Shown here piece by piece: positions 1-9,404 of a stretch of 64,000 nt of DNA. This stretch comes from Hoylesella loescheii DSM 19665 = JCM 12249 = ATCC 15930 (GTDB lineage: Bacteria > Bacteroidota > Bacteroidia > Bacteroidales > Bacteroidaceae), in assembly GCF_000378085.1 (NCBI RefSeq), contig NZ_KB899215.1, positions 1-64,000 of the forward strand, in the 5' to 3' direction. The notes beneath the pieces were generated by a model. That model worked only from the letters and a program-made list of their open reading frames with translations, made no database searches and was not told the origin of the DNA. The stretch's first letter is position 1. Every line of letters begins with the position of its first letter. The translations under genes were made by a program, and so were the position numbers.

Positions 1-370
<370 letters not shown>

Positions 371-484
371 CCTCCCTCACCTCAGCCGTGTCGTCGGCCC
401 TCCGCTTGGAGAGCCGCAGGACGCAAGTCCCGCGTGAGGCGTCACTTCTTCTTTCCTTGCTTGTGCGATAGTCAACCCCCAATC

Positions 485-592
<108 letters not shown>

Positions 593-606
593 TTTTTCAT
601 ACGACA

Positions 607-646
607 GCCCCGAGCGCGACGCTTCGCACTCGGGGCTTGTTCGTTT
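607..646 (+). terminator. rRNA operon terminator
   Basis: Hairpin with arms GCCCCGAG (607-614) and CTCGGGGC (629-636), loop of 14 nt, followed by a T-rich run TTGTTCGTTTT. It lies 15 nt after 5S rRNA and is the likely end of the rRNA transcript. Confidence 0.85.
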
Positions 647-659
647 TGGGAGGTAGTGA

Positions 660-811
660 GTTTATGAGCTTGTGAGGTTATAAGTTCATTAGTTTATAAG
701 TTTATCAGTTGCTCAGGTTATGAGTTCATTAGTTTATAAGTTGGTGAGGTTTTAGGTTCATGAGTTTATAAGCTTATAAATTAGTGAGTTTACAAATTCA
801 TAAACTCGTTA
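660..811. repeat. Octamer-periodic tract, GTTYATRA type
   Basis: Nineteen consecutive 8-nt units fit without a gap, for example GTTTATAA, GTTCATTA, GTTTATAA, GTTTATCA. Most begin with GTT and many end in A or TA. The period is not a multiple of three and all frames contain stops, so it is non-coding. It is one of several octamer-periodic tracts in this window with different unit sequences. Confidence 0.8.
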
Positions 812-1219
812 GTAGCAGCATTGTTAAGGTGAAGGTGGCGTACGAGCTTGTAAAGAAATATTTGTATGTGCGTATTCCAATGGGGCTTTGTAGCGCAAAA
901 GATATGTGTGGATGCACATAGGGTGCAGGGAAGCATCCGATACTAACATTAGTATCGACATTTTAATGCTTTATGTGGATATAGATGTGGTCGCTCTGAT
1001 GGTAACCTACTTGTTGGGGATTACGATTAGTCGCGGTGTCGCTCGTCTGGCAGTTAATTAGAGTGCACTGTGAGCAATTTAGTTTTTGCAGGTATAAGTG
1101 CAGGAATTATGCTCCACAGCTTACTGCATCATTCCAACGCTTAGCTTGTGCATAATGGGCTTACACGTTTTTGTGGTACACTAACTTTCGCCCGTATTTC
1201 AAATTCTTTTAATACCAGT
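812..1219. other. Gap with no recognisable gene
   Basis: AT-rich spacer between the rRNA operon and the small acidic peptide gene. I see no credible reading frame, no tRNA cloverleaf and no strong hairpin. It would contain the transcript end of the minus-strand unit that finishes at 1220. Confidence 0.5.
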
Positions 1220-1396
1220 TTAGTTATCAATCTCTTCATAATTGTCGAAGTCTAACACATTAAGGGACTTTGAATCTGCTTCCCACGCGTCACCAGGACT
1301 ACTCCCAGGACTAAGGCTAGGGCCAGATTGGCAGAGAAATTCCACATTAATATTTACAATACCCATAGTGGGCGCTATATATTTGTTCTTTTTCAT
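1220..1396 (-). CDS. Small acidic peptide of unknown function
   Basis: 58 residues starting MKKNKYIAP and ending in a run rich in Asp and Glu. The reading frame opens upstream at 1432, but the internal ATG is preferred because the KKxKYxxP start matches the other small gene here (position 11275, KRVYLTPFIEV). Layout is a basic N-terminus, a hydrophobic middle with Val/Ile alternation, a single Cys followed by SGPSLSPGSSPGDAWEADS, then an acidic tail. No signal peptide in the usual sense. It lies 61 nt behind a secreted protein gene on the same strand and may share its transcript. I know this style of short protein from Prevotella genomes next to surface protein genes, but no function is established to my knowledge. 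Confidence 0.6.
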   Translation of the reverse strand: MKKNKYIAPTMGIVNINVEFLCQSGPSLSPGSSPGDAWEADSKSLNVLDFDNYEEIDN

Positions 1397-1457
1397 AGGA
1401 CTATTTTTTGAGAAAAGAAATAGGTAGAGCATCTTTCATGAAAACTTATCAGGTAAT

Positions 1458-3383
1458 CTATCGTACGATGAATTTCTTATTTCTACGGACATATACGTGT
1501 CCTCGTTGGCGGTGTTGTGGGCTAATGGCTTTACCATCCAGTGTAAACCAAACATCACCATCCTCCGAATGCTCCTCAAAATTAGGCAAAACGATTGGGC
1601 TTGCTTCGTCTATCACAAAATCAAATTGTTTTGCCCCCGCAGCCGAAGGAAATTTGAAGTAAGCTCTAAGCCCAGGCATAACACGCTTATTTTTAGCTGG
1701 AATGAAGAGCTTATTCTCTCGTAAAAATTGTTCTGTGCCATCGCTTACGAGTTCTTTCACGTTGTATGTTCCACAAAACGACACACCTTCATGGGTAATC
1801 TTGCTAGCTTTCGGAGCATCTATACTTACGTTCGGCAGCGTCCAAGAGGCGATATCATTGTTGGTTTTTAGTAAGTATGGTACGCCAGTGTCAAGTCGGT
1901 CTACCGATTTAAATAGCAATTTATTTCCCGAAACACTTGAGAAAGCCACCAACGTATGGTTGCCGAAAGCCCGTTGCAAGTCTATCTTATTCATTGCAAT
2001 AGGCAAACAAATACTATTCCATCGTCCCGCTTTCAGCTTTCGTTTCACAACAACAGTAGTAGAGCTCGTCGAATAAACTGGATTTTCAGACTTATACTCG
2101 TCAAGCACCATTTCACGACTAAGCCCATAACGGTTTAGCGGAGTGAAGAAGATTGTTCCCTCCTCATAACTATAAAACAAACCTGTTAACCCAAGGCAAG
2201 CATCTTCTTTGGGTAAAACAAGCTTTGTTTTCAAAATATCATCTATTTTTAAGTCATACCCGTTTACTTTTAGTTGCACGCTATGCTTTTTGTGGTTTGT
2301 CACCTTTGCAATAACATTCACCTGATGGCCATAAACACAGTTTCCCAAAGTAAGCTTTGTGCAGTCCACCTCCTGAGGAGATGAAACCGATTTGTGTTCG
2401 ATTTGCAGATGGTTAATCGCATTATTCTCCACTAGCAATGCAGGGTAGGAATTGCGGATAAACCTACCAAGCACTGTACCCGTTAGCACATCGCCTGCTT
2501 GTAGCCCAGGATGATGTGAGAAACGCAGTGCCAAACAGCCTGTGCCGTCACTGATGAAAGCACTGTTGGCCGTAACTTGCACCACTTCCGCAGCATTCAG
2601 AACTAGCCTGCTTACGTTTATTTCGTCGGCTAGTACGTTAAAATCACGGATAGAAGAGACCTCCCGAACATCTTTCCAACACCTAATCCAGCACGACGAC
2701 ATACAAGGCGCATGCCGCTCATCCCCCAGATAGATAACTGTAAGTTTTGTTTCACCCGTAGAAATAGGCATTGCCTTCGTCCCGTCTGCGTCGAAATCCA
2801 GAACATTCTTATTACCTGATACGAACGCCAACTTACCAACTGCGTCAGCCGCATTCACGCCCTCGAGTATGGGTGAAGGTAGTGCATCGCCTTCGAAGAT
2901 GTCGTAAGCAGATTCTGCAAAACGTATAGTAGTTATTTGCTTTGGTGCAACGTCGGCCAAATGCACTTCAATACGAGAGATTTTTAGTACTTCAAGACTG
3001 ATGTTTACCAAGTCCATTTGCCTCGATTGACCAATCCAGGCTTGCTCTTCTTGCTTAAAATATCCAGTTGAAGAGGCAAATTGGCCAACGTTATACGACT
3101 GACCACTTTCGGCAGCATGTAAAACCACTTTGGTGATACATTTATTGGAATGCGACTTGATGGTAAGTCGGTTGCCCAAATAAAACGATACGGCATGTGA
3201 TGTGGACAGTAACGTGGGGTTAGATTTGCCCGAACCTACCGAAAAAGTTAGTTGGCAATGCTCTCCAACCTTGTCAGTGCTTGTAAGATGGGCATAATCG
3301 AACGTTTCAATAACACCTTGTGCCCTTGCGATTAGGCCAACGAAGAGAAAAGAAAATAGAAGTAGCTTGTTGATGATATACAT
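1458..3383 (-). CDS. Secreted multidomain protein of unknown function
   Basis: 641 residues with a clear signal peptide (MYIINKLLLFSFLFVGLIARAQ). The N-terminal ~150 residues resemble a beta-rich adhesion or carbohydrate-binding fold. The middle contains a stretch around residues 245-345 (LADEINVSRLVL...FISDGTGCLALRF...GDVLTGTVLG) that looks like an OB-fold DUF5689-type domain. Around residue 455 the motif KAGRWNSICLP is one seen in other Prevotella exported proteins. The end (DGKAISPQHRQRGHVYVRRNKKFIVR, quoted only in part: GHVYVRRNKKFIVR) has the form of a degenerate C-terminal surface-sorting tail, so type IX secretion is possible but inferred. It lies 53 nt behind a glycosyltransferase gene on the same strand, so it may be read through from that operon. 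Function unknown. Confidence 0.8.
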   Translation of the reverse strand: MYIINKLLLFSFLFVGLIARAQGVIETFDYAHLTSTDKVGEHCQLTFSVGSGKSNPTLLSTSHAVSFYLGNRLTIKSHSNKCITKVVLHAAESGQSYNVGQFASSTGYFKQEEQAWIGQSRQMDLVNISLEVLKISRIEVHLADVAPKQITTIRFAESAYDIFEGDALPSPILEGVNAADAVGKLAFVSGNKNVLDFDADGTKAMPISTGETKLTVIYLGDERHAPCMSSCWIRCWKDVREVSSIRDFNVLADEINVSRLVLNAAEVVQVTANSAFISDGTGCLALRFSHHPGLQAGDVLTGTVLGRFIRNSYPALLVENNAINHLQIEHKSVSSPQEVDCTKLTLGNCVYGHQVNVIAKVTNHKKHSVQLKVNGYDLKIDDILKTKLVLPKEDACLGLTGLFYSYEEGTIFFTPLNRYGLSREMVLDEYKSENPVYSTSSTTVVVKRKLKAGRWNSICLPIAMNKIDLQRAFGNHTLVAFSSVSGNKLLFKSVDRLDTGVPYLLKTNNDIASWTLPNVSIDAPKASKITHEGVSFCGTYNVKELVSDGTEQFLRENKLFIPAKNKRVMPGLRAYFKFPSAAGAKQFDFVIDEASPIVLPNFEEHSEDGDVWFTLDGKAISPQHRQRGHVYVRRNKKFIVR

Positions 3384-3436
3384 GGTAGTAGAGTCGTTTT
3401 ATTGTGCGATATAGTTAGCTAAGGATGTGTTTGTGC

Positions 3437-4555
3437 TTATTCAGGTGGGGCATTGTCGGATAGTTCTGCGGTATAAAGCTCCACATACTGTTCCGCCACC
3501 TTCACGTAGTCGTGATGTTTGGCCACATAGTCCACGCTTTCGTGTTTGCGTTGCATCAGCCTTTCCTTGTCGGCAATGGCTTCTTCCAGTTGTCTATACA
3601 CGTCTTCAACGTCGGGCAACACGTTTATTATAGGTCGCAAATGCATTTCATTCAGCAGTTCATACCCCTCTGGCTCTCCACCGCCCACACATACGATACC
3701 CTTGCTCATGGCCAAAAGGGGATTCATAGATGGTGTATAGCTGTATAGTTGGTCTAAGATGAGGTCGCAACCATCCATCAGTTGTTGGTATTCGGCAAAG
3801 GGCACCGACTCTGCCTTCACCAGTTCCACCTCTTCTGCGTGCCTTTCCACCAATCGAAGGGCGGCAGCCAACAGCACATCAGTACCCTTATAGGCATGTC
3901 GCGACTTATTGATGCCGATGAAAATTTTCACCTTCTGTCCAACGGGCGAGATGGTGGCGGGTGGAGAAGGCATCCTAATGGGGAAGGGGATGAAAACGGT
4001 TTTATGGGGAAAAAGTGGCTGATAACACACCCAATACTCGTAAAGCCCAGTGATAATACCATCGCAATCGTGAGCGATGTATTTGTTTAGTCGTTCTTTG
4101 CTTGTGCCAATCCAGTCGGCCGTTTCTTTTAAGGCATCAGCGTTTTGCCTTAGTTCGTTGCCAAGGTTAAAGTCGCTATATCGTAAAGGCTTGCGGGTTT
4201 GACATTCGTTCACCCAATAATAGTCCATGCCAAATGCGCAGAGATACACCCGTTTGTTGTGTTTGCGCAGATAACGATAAAGTGCAAACAGTCTTTCGGC
4301 CTTTATTTCTATAAACAGCGGATTGATAAGCTGCACCACATCATAGCCTCGCAGTTTGGGCAAGGCCCGTAAAAGCCGAAAGGCAAAGCTTATTTTGCCC
4401 CACAAGCTTGCAGTTCGTTGCAAGTCGATGTCGCGTGGATAGTTCTTCCAGAAGTCGCCATTAGAGGCTACCGTAACTTGATGTCCCAGCTGCCGAAGCC
4501 CCTCGGCCAGGGTGTTATGTACGTTGCTGTATTCGCCTAGCAGTAAAATCTTCAT
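3437..4555 (-). CDS. Glycosyltransferase, GT4-like (GT-B fold)
   Basis: 372 residues, cytoplasmic, no signal peptide. The start MKILLLGEYSNVHNTLAEGLRQLGH is the usual first strand and helix of a GT-B N-terminal domain. The C-terminal half has the donor-site pattern: FIGINKSRHAYKGTDVLL near 215-232, then E-rich segment ELVKAESVPFAEY and the S-x-NP-LLAMSKG / GGGEPEGYELL run near 275-300 where nucleotide-sugar binding is expected. Donor and acceptor cannot be read from sequence. Its ATG overlaps the stop of the upstream glycosyltransferase (ATGA), which indicates translational coupling in a three-gene glycosyltransferase operon. Confidence 0.85.
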   Translation of the reverse strand: MKILLLGEYSNVHNTLAEGLRQLGHQVTVASNGDFWKNYPRDIDLQRTASLWGKISFAFRLLRALPKLRGYDVVQLINPLFIEIKAERLFALYRYLRKHNKRVYLCAFGMDYYWVNECQTRKPLRYSDFNLGNELRQNADALKETADWIGTSKERLNKYIAHDCDGIITGLYEYWVCYQPLFPHKTVFIPFPIRMPSPPATISPVGQKVKIFIGINKSRHAYKGTDVLLAAALRLVERHAEEVELVKAESVPFAEYQQLMDGCDLILDQLYSYTPSMNPLLAMSKGIVCVGGGEPEGYELLNEMHLRPIINVLPDVEDVYRQLEEAIADKERLMQRKHESVDYVAKHHDYVKVAEQYVELYTAELSDNAPPE

Positions 4556-5493
4556 GAAGCAGCCTTTGGTAACACCCTACATAGTATGCGCCTGCCAGCC
4601 TTGAAGTTGGTAAGACGTCTGAACCATTGGTATTTCTGACTGTAAGGTTTATCAGGAAGCGGGAACAGACCATTGCGGTGCAGTCGTGCCACACATTTTT
4701 CCAGATGTCTAGGCGACCGCGTTTCAACGATAATCTTGTATATGTAATCCATCGTTAGTTGTGCCACGCGCCTTTGCAACGCATCTCTATTGGCCGTGGG
4801 TCCCGTTGCCGCCATCTTCTTAAGTTGCAAAATGATGTTTTCTAGATCGCTTAACCGCTTGGCAATGCTCTTTGTGTCGTTCCGTTGTGTGATCGACCCC
4901 TCGCGTTTTCGGTAAAAATAGGCATGGGCGTTGGTGATAAATACGCGTTCGGCACGTAGCAACAACTGTGGCGTAAACTCCTCGTCTTCGTGGAAAATGC
5001 CTTCGCGAAAACGCAACGATCCCGCTAGCTGGCGTTTAAACAGGTAGCCCCATGCCGCAGCGTGCAAGTTGTTATGGCGCATATAACGCGTTCCGTCTAT
5101 CGGTCCTTCATAGTGTGTGGGAACGTTTTTAGGATTGCTTTGGGTTTGGTTGAACATCACCACATCGGGTTCTTGATAGCGCATGATGTCTAGGCAATGC
5201 TCGTATGGTGCCCGCAGCAGATAGTCGTCGGCATCGATAAACTGCACATATTCGCCCGAAGCAAGTTTCAATCCTGTGTTTCTGGCACGACTTAGGCCTC
5301 CATTCTTTTGGCGAACGTAGATAATACTGTCATGAATATCACGCAAATCGTTGATGGGCGAATGGCTCGAACCATCGTCAACGACGATAATCTCTCGCTC
5401 ATCTTTACTCAACGACAGTGACAAAACGCTATCTAGGCATTGCCTAAGCATGCTTAAAGGTTCGTTGTGATAGGGAATGATAAAACTAATCAT
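4552..5493 (-). CDS. Glycosyltransferase family 2
   Basis: 313 residues. The frame opens at 5535, but the ATG at 5493 overlaps the upstream stop codon as ATGA and gives the normal GT2 start MISFIIPYHNEPLSML. GT2 motifs are in place: VVDDGSS near residues 38-43, GGLSRARNTG near 65-74, and the metal-binding DADD at 87-90. The C-terminal third is helical and lacks membrane segments, so it is a soluble or peripheral enzyme. It probably adds one sugar during synthesis of a surface polysaccharide, together with the two neighbouring glycosyltransferases. Confidence 0.9.
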   Translation of the reverse strand: MISFIIPYHNEPLSMLRQCLDSVLSLSLSKDEREIIVVDDGSSHSPINDLRDIHDSIIYVRQKNGGLSRARNTGLKLASGEYVQFIDADDYLLRAPYEHCLDIMRYQEPDVVMFNQTQSNPKNVPTHYEGPIDGTRYMRHNNLHAAAWGYLFKRQLAGSLRFREGIFHEDEEFTPQLLLRAERVFITNAHAYFYRKREGSITQRNDTKSIAKRLSDLENIILQLKKMAATGPTANRDALQRRVAQLTMDYIYKIIVETRSPRHLEKCVARLHRNGLFPLPDKPYSQKYQWFRRLTNFKAGRRILCRVLPKAAS

Positions 5494-6437
5494 CTTGTTT
5501 TCATGAATCGGTGTAACAATAGATGTATTTGGCAAAGGCTCTTAATGCCTAACACCTCGGCCCAAATGGCTTTGGCACGCGTGGCAAAAGGCATGGGTGC
5601 TTTTAGCATAAAGCGCCAACTTAGCGGATGACGAGCCAACCTGATGGTGGTGTCGCCTTTGCGATAAAGGTCAATTTGCATGTTCAGTAGATGCAGGTGA
5701 AAACGCGCTTCGGCCTCGCTTGTGCATCCGTTGGGGGGGATGATGCTTTTTCTCACCCGCAAGTTCCATACCAGCAGTTGGGCCAATTCGTAGGCACTGG
5801 CCTTTTGGGTGATGCCTTCGGGATTCAGCCAATAGTGGTATGCACCTTGATTGATGGTAAGGATGTTGCCCGACTTGGCCAAAAGACGAGCCGTGGTGAT
5901 AAGGTCTTCGAACACCTTACCCTCTGGAAATCGTACGCTTTCAAAGAGATTGGCACGCCACAGCTTATTCCAGGCATACGCGTGCAGGTATCCTTGTTCT
6001 TCATACCAATAAAGGGCGGGTGCATGGTGCTCTTGGGGGTTGAAGGTTAGCAGACGTTCGTGTTCCGAAAGCCACCCAATCAGCACGGGAAACTCCACAA
6101 TGTTGCATTGCGGATGTTGCTCAAAAGCATCCATGGCAGCCTGCAACGTGTCTGTTGCGATAGCATCGTCGGCATCTACAAAAGCTAGAAAATCGCCCTT
6201 GGCATGGGCTATGCCTGTGTTGCGAGCCTTGCTCAGTCCGCCATTGGGTTGGTGCACCACGGTTATTCTGCTGTCGGTTTCGGCCCACGAGTCACACTTT
6301 TGCGCGCTGCCATCGGTAGAACCATCGTCAACAAGCAACACTTCAAGGTTGTCAAACGTCTGTTTCAGCACGCTCTCTACGCATCGGTCGAGTGTGTGCT
6401 GCATGTTATATACAGGTATGACAACACTTATTAGCAT
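5490..6437 (-). CDS. Glycosyltransferase family 2
   Basis: 315 residues, first gene of the minus-strand glycosyltransferase operon. VIPVYN at 6-11, VDDGSTDGS from residue 36, GGLSKARNTG from 66 and DADD at 88-91 define a GT-A fold family 2 enzyme. The rest has no transmembrane helices. A TAnnTTTG box lies 13 nt before the ATG, so the leader is very short. Sugar specificity is not readable. The divergently transcribed neighbour across a repeat array is a polysaccharide flippase, so both arms likely serve one glycan pathway. Confidence 0.9.
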   Translation of the reverse strand: MLISVVIPVYNMQHTLDRCVESVLKQTFDNLEVLLVDDGSTDGSAQKCDSWAETDSRITVVHQPNGGLSKARNTGIAHAKGDFLAFVDADDAIATDTLQAAMDAFEQHPQCNIVEFPVLIGWLSEHERLLTFNPQEHHAPALYWYEEQGYLHAYAWNKLWRANLFESVRFPEGKVFEDLITTARLLAKSGNILTINQGAYHYWLNPEGITQKASAYELAQLLVWNLRVRKSIIPPNGCTSEAEARFHLHLLNMQIDLYRKGDTTIRLARHPLSWRFMLKAPMPFATRAKAIWAEVLGIKSLCQIHLLLHRFMKTR

Positions 6438-6450
6438 GATGTTTTATTTA

Positions 6451-6458
6451 CAAAGTTA
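6451..6458 (-). promoter_or_regulatory. -7 box TAACTTTG for glycosyltransferase operon
   Basis: Perfect TAnnTTTG match 13 nt upstream of the ATG at 6437. It predicts a 5' leader of only a few nucleotides. Confidence 0.65.
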
Positions 6459-6570
6459 CATTAAAAAGCAATAATGACCAAAATTTTTCGTTGTTATAGT
6501 AAAAAAGATTAGGTTTTGTAAACAACCGCCTTTAAGCTACGAAGCTGTACGTATGCGTAGGTATGTGTCA

Positions 6571-6701
6571 GTACAAAAGCCTTTGTAGTGGGGCTACAAA
6601 GCACTTGTACAGACACTACAAACGGCTTGTAGCGTGACTACAAACGACTTGTAGTGTGACTACAAAAGGCTTGTACGGACACTACAAAGGCTTTTGTACT
6701 G
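6571..6701. repeat. 22-bp tandem dyad array, CTACAA/TTGTAG type
   Basis: Six units in the gap between the two divergent glycan operons. Units start at 6571 (23 nt), 6594, 6616, 6638, 6660 and 6682; the middle four are exactly 22 nt. Each unit is a dyad, CTACAA-n5-TTGTAG, with some right arms TTGTAC. The array ends about 67 nt before the flippase start, so it may lie in its promoter or leader. It has the same period as four other arrays in the window that use GTTCCA/TGGAAC arms. Confidence 0.85.
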
Positions 6702-6768
6702 TTGCGTTGCAGAGAAAACAGTTGGCAGACGAACGTTTAAAACTAATTCTTTTTTTACTATAATAAGA

Positions 6769-8220
6769 ATGAAACAACAGGAAAAGACAAACGGCTATGC
6801 ACACATACTGAAATATATGGGTGTGTTTGGCAGCGTTCAAGGCGTGATAATCGGCTTGGGGATTATTCGTAACAAGTTGGTTGCAGTGCTTATAGGACCT
6901 GCTGGTGTGGGCATCATCTCCCTGTTCAACTCGGCCATAACCTTGCTTACCAATACGTCTAACATGGGATTGGGCGTTAGTGGGGTGCGCAATGTTTCGG
7001 AGGCTTACGAGGCAAACGATGGTCAGCGCCTAGAGTCTGCTGTCGCTACACTTCGCTTTTGGGCGTTTTTCGCAGGCTTTTTAGGCATGTCGCTGTGCTT
7101 GGCGCTTAGTGCCTGGCTCAGTCAAATTACGTTTTCGGATAGCGTCCACACTGTCGATTTCATGCTTCTGTCGCCCATTGTGGCCCTTTCGTGTATCACC
7201 GTGGGTGAAATGGCCATATTGAAAGGCGCACGAAGGCTACGTAGCCTCGCCCAACTAACCGTTGCAGGATTGGTGCTCACCATCTTGATAACCATCCCCT
7301 TGTATTATATCTATCGCGAAGCCGCCATTGTTCCATCGCTCATTGTCGCTGCCTTAGTGCAGATGTGCGTAACGGTGGTTTGTTCGTTCAGGACTTTTCC
7401 GCTGCGATTAAGTTGGAACAGGCAGCATGTTCGTTCGGGCGGCGTGATGATAAAACTAGGCCTGGCTTTTACATTAGCAGGCATATTGGGCAACGGGGCC
7501 GACCTTTTTATTCGTAGCTTTCTCAATAGCACTGCTTCAATCGAAACCGTTGGCCTGTATAATGCAGGTTATATGCTTTCGGTGGTGTATGCTTCCACGC
7601 TGTTTTCGGCGTTAGAGGCCGACTTCTTCCCACGCATTTCGGCCGTTAACAGGCTACAATTTACCATGAATGTGCTTGTAAATCGCCAAATAGAGGTAGG
7701 CTTGCTTATTGTGGGGCCGCTGTTGGTGGTATTCGTTTTGGCGTTGCCCGTTCTCGTTCCGTTGTTGTATAGCAGTGCCTTTGCAGGCGTAGTGGCCATG
7801 GTGCAGGTGCTTAGCTTCAACATTTTCTTTCGTGCGATAAGTCTTCCGTTAGAGTATATCGCGCTGGCAAAGGGCGATTCGCGAACCTACCTGCTACTAG
7901 AAGTGGCCTACGACTTGGCTTTTGTGGCTGCCGTTATCGGCGGAATGCACTTAGGCGGGTTGTGGGGCGTGGGCTTGTGTCTATCGGCAATGGGGGGGCT
8001 TAATCTTGTTTTGGTGGCGTGCGTGGTGCAAAAGAAGTTTGGCTATCGAATGCGCCGCAGCGTTTTCCGTAACATCGGACTGCAACTGCCATGGCTTGCC
8101 TTGGCCTACGCCACAACCTTTGTGTACAACCTGCCGATATATTGCCTCGTCGGCCTTATGCTGGTAGGTATTAGTTCGTACTTATCGGTTAGTGCATTGC
8201 GAAAGAAAACAAAACGTTAA
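6769..8220 (+). CDS. O-antigen/polysaccharide flippase (Wzx-like)
   Basis: 483 residues from the ATG at 6769; the frame opens 75 nt earlier, but that part lies inside the repeat array and is not hydrophobic. About 12 hydrophobic segments are spread over the protein, with short charged loops, as in MATE/MOP-superfamily exporters. The stretch GIIRNKLVAVLIGPAGVGIISLF near residues 25-47 (key residues K30, G36, P37, G39) is typical of the WzxE-type O-antigen translocases, in which the flippase moves a lipid-linked oligosaccharide across the inner membrane. It is followed after 29 nt by a family 2 glycosyltransferase and faces a three-gene glycosyltransferase operon, which fits a small surface glycan locus. 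No polymerase (Wzy) or ligase is visible in the window. Confidence 0.88.
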   Translation: MKQQEKTNGYAHILKYMGVFGSVQGVIIGLGIIRNKLVAVLIGPAGVGIISLFNSAITLLTNTSNMGLGVSGVRNVSEAYEANDGQRLESAVATLRFWAFFAGFLGMSLCLALSAWLSQITFSDSVHTVDFMLLSPIVALSCITVGEMAILKGARRLRSLAQLTVAGLVLTILITIPLYYIYREAAIVPSLIVAALVQMCVTVVCSFRTFPLRLSWNRQHVRSGGVMIKLGLAFTLAGILGNGADLFIRSFLNSTASIETVGLYNAGYMLSVVYASTLFSALEADFFPRISAVNRLQFTMNVLVNRQIEVGLLIVGPLLVVFVLALPVLVPLLYSSAFAGVVAMVQVLSFNIFFRAISLPLEYIALAKGDSRTYLLLEVAYDLAFVAAVIGGMHLGGLWGVGLCLSAMGGLNLVLVACVVQKKFGYRMRRSVFRNIGLQLPWLALAYATTFVYNLPIYCLVGLMLVGISSYLSVSALRKKTKR

Positions 8221-8249
8221 GATATTATCAACTTAGAGATATAAAGAAG

Positions 8250-9266
8250 ATGCCCAAAGTTTCTGTGCTGGTTGCCGTGTATAATGCGGAAAAATACCTG
8301 CAAGCGTGCCTCGACTCGTTGCTAAATCAGAGTCTCAAAGACATTGAAATAGTATGCGTAGACGATGCCTCGACCGATAATTCGCTATCGTTGCTAAACG
8401 AATATGCCGCGAAGGACAGCCGCTTGAAGGTGGCGACATTGGCTAAAAACTCAGGTATATCGCACACGCGCAACGTGGCTTTGGGCATGTCTACGGGCGA
8501 ATATGTGTGTATGGTGGATTCGGATGATTGGCTCTCGGACGATGCTTTGCAGCTTTCTGCCGAGGTGCTCGACAATGAACCAGCGGTGGATTGCGTGCTT
8601 TTCGATTTTATTATTGCCGAACGCGACGACGTTCAGGGCACATACACGCGTCAACGGCGGTATAACTCGATGGCGTTTAGTCGTATAAGCGGACTGCGGG
8701 CTTGCGAATTGAGTCTTGATTGGCGCATTCATGGCCTTTATATGATCAGGCGTGCGATACATCTTCAATATCCCTACGACGAGAGCAGTCCTGTGTATAG
8801 TGACGAAAATACCACGCGCGTGCATTATTGGGCATCGCGAGAGGTGGCGCAATGTGCGGGAAAGTATTTCTATCGACAACATACTGAGTCGGCAACGCAT
8901 GCGCCAAACCTGAATAAGTACTATCGTTTGGACGCTTATAAAAGCTTGAAACAATTTTTGCAGAGTCATACTGACACGCACTTTCTTTGCTCACGATTTG
9001 AAGAAATGCGCTGGCTAACTGTTATTGACTTGTATTTTGAGTATTACAAAACGCGTAGGCAATTGTCTAGGGCAGATCGCCGGATGGTGATAAAACGTTT
9101 GAAGGAGGCTTGGCAAGACATCGACCTGTCTTTGCTAAGTGACAAAGAAACGCGAAAGTTTGGGTATATGCCCCTCCGCTTTTCGTGGTTGGCGTTTAGA
9201 ATGCAGGCAGAATTGTATTTCTTCGTTAGGGCAATGCGTGATAGATTAAGGCAAGGTAAGAAGTGA
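8250..9266 (+). CDS. Glycosyltransferase family 2
   Basis: 338 residues. Starts MPKVSVLVAVYNAEKYL; VDDAS at 37-41 and DSDD at 90-93 are the GT-A nucleotide and metal sites. The remaining ~230 residues are soluble and rich in Arg/Lys at the C-terminus, suggesting membrane-surface contact. It lies 29 nt behind the flippase and is probably co-transcribed with it. Followed by a strong hairpin terminator shared with the convergent lipoprotein gene. Confidence 0.9.
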   Translation: MPKVSVLVAVYNAEKYLQACLDSLLNQSLKDIEIVCVDDASTDNSLSLLNEYAAKDSRLKVATLAKNSGISHTRNVALGMSTGEYVCMVDSDDWLSDDALQLSAEVLDNEPAVDCVLFDFIIAERDDVQGTYTRQRRYNSMAFSRISGLRACELSLDWRIHGLYMIRRAIHLQYPYDESSPVYSDENTTRVHYWASREVAQCAGKYFYRQHTESATHAPNLNKYYRLDAYKSLKQFLQSHTDTHFLCSRFEEMRWLTVIDLYFEYYKTRRQLSRADRRMVIKRLKEAWQDIDLSLLSDKETRKFGYMPLRFSWLAFRMQAELYFFVRAMRDRLRQGKK

Positions 9267-9358
9267 GCATCCACAAATCATCAAACCTGCGTATGGATGA
9301 AAGCTGAGGCTGGTATGTTTTGTAGATAGAAAGGTTTGTGCATTGGGTTGTAAAAGAA

Positions 9359-9388
9359 GAGGCGGAAAACGATTAAGTTTTCCGCCTC
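9359..9388. terminator. Bidirectional terminator between convergent genes
   Basis: Perfect 12-bp stem GAGGCGGAAAAC / GTTTTCCGCCTC with a 6-nt loop. T-rich sequence follows on both strands (ATTCTCTT on plus, TTCTTTT on minus), so it can end both the glycosyltransferase and the lipoprotein transcripts. Confidence 0.85.
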
Positions 9389-9404
9389 ATTCTCTTATCT
9401 AAGT

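Noticed and set aside
6571..6701. CRISPR array
   Set aside because: Repeats and spacers are not separable: the whole 22-nt unit is repeated, no unique 30-nt spacers exist, and no cas genes are present. The same holds for the arrays at 25387, 35855, 45747 and 57528.
3437..9266. Complete capsule or O-antigen cluster
   Set aside because: Only four glycosyltransferases and a flippase are seen; no polymerase, ligase, chain-length regulator or nucleotide-sugar genes, so it is reported as a small glycan locus.
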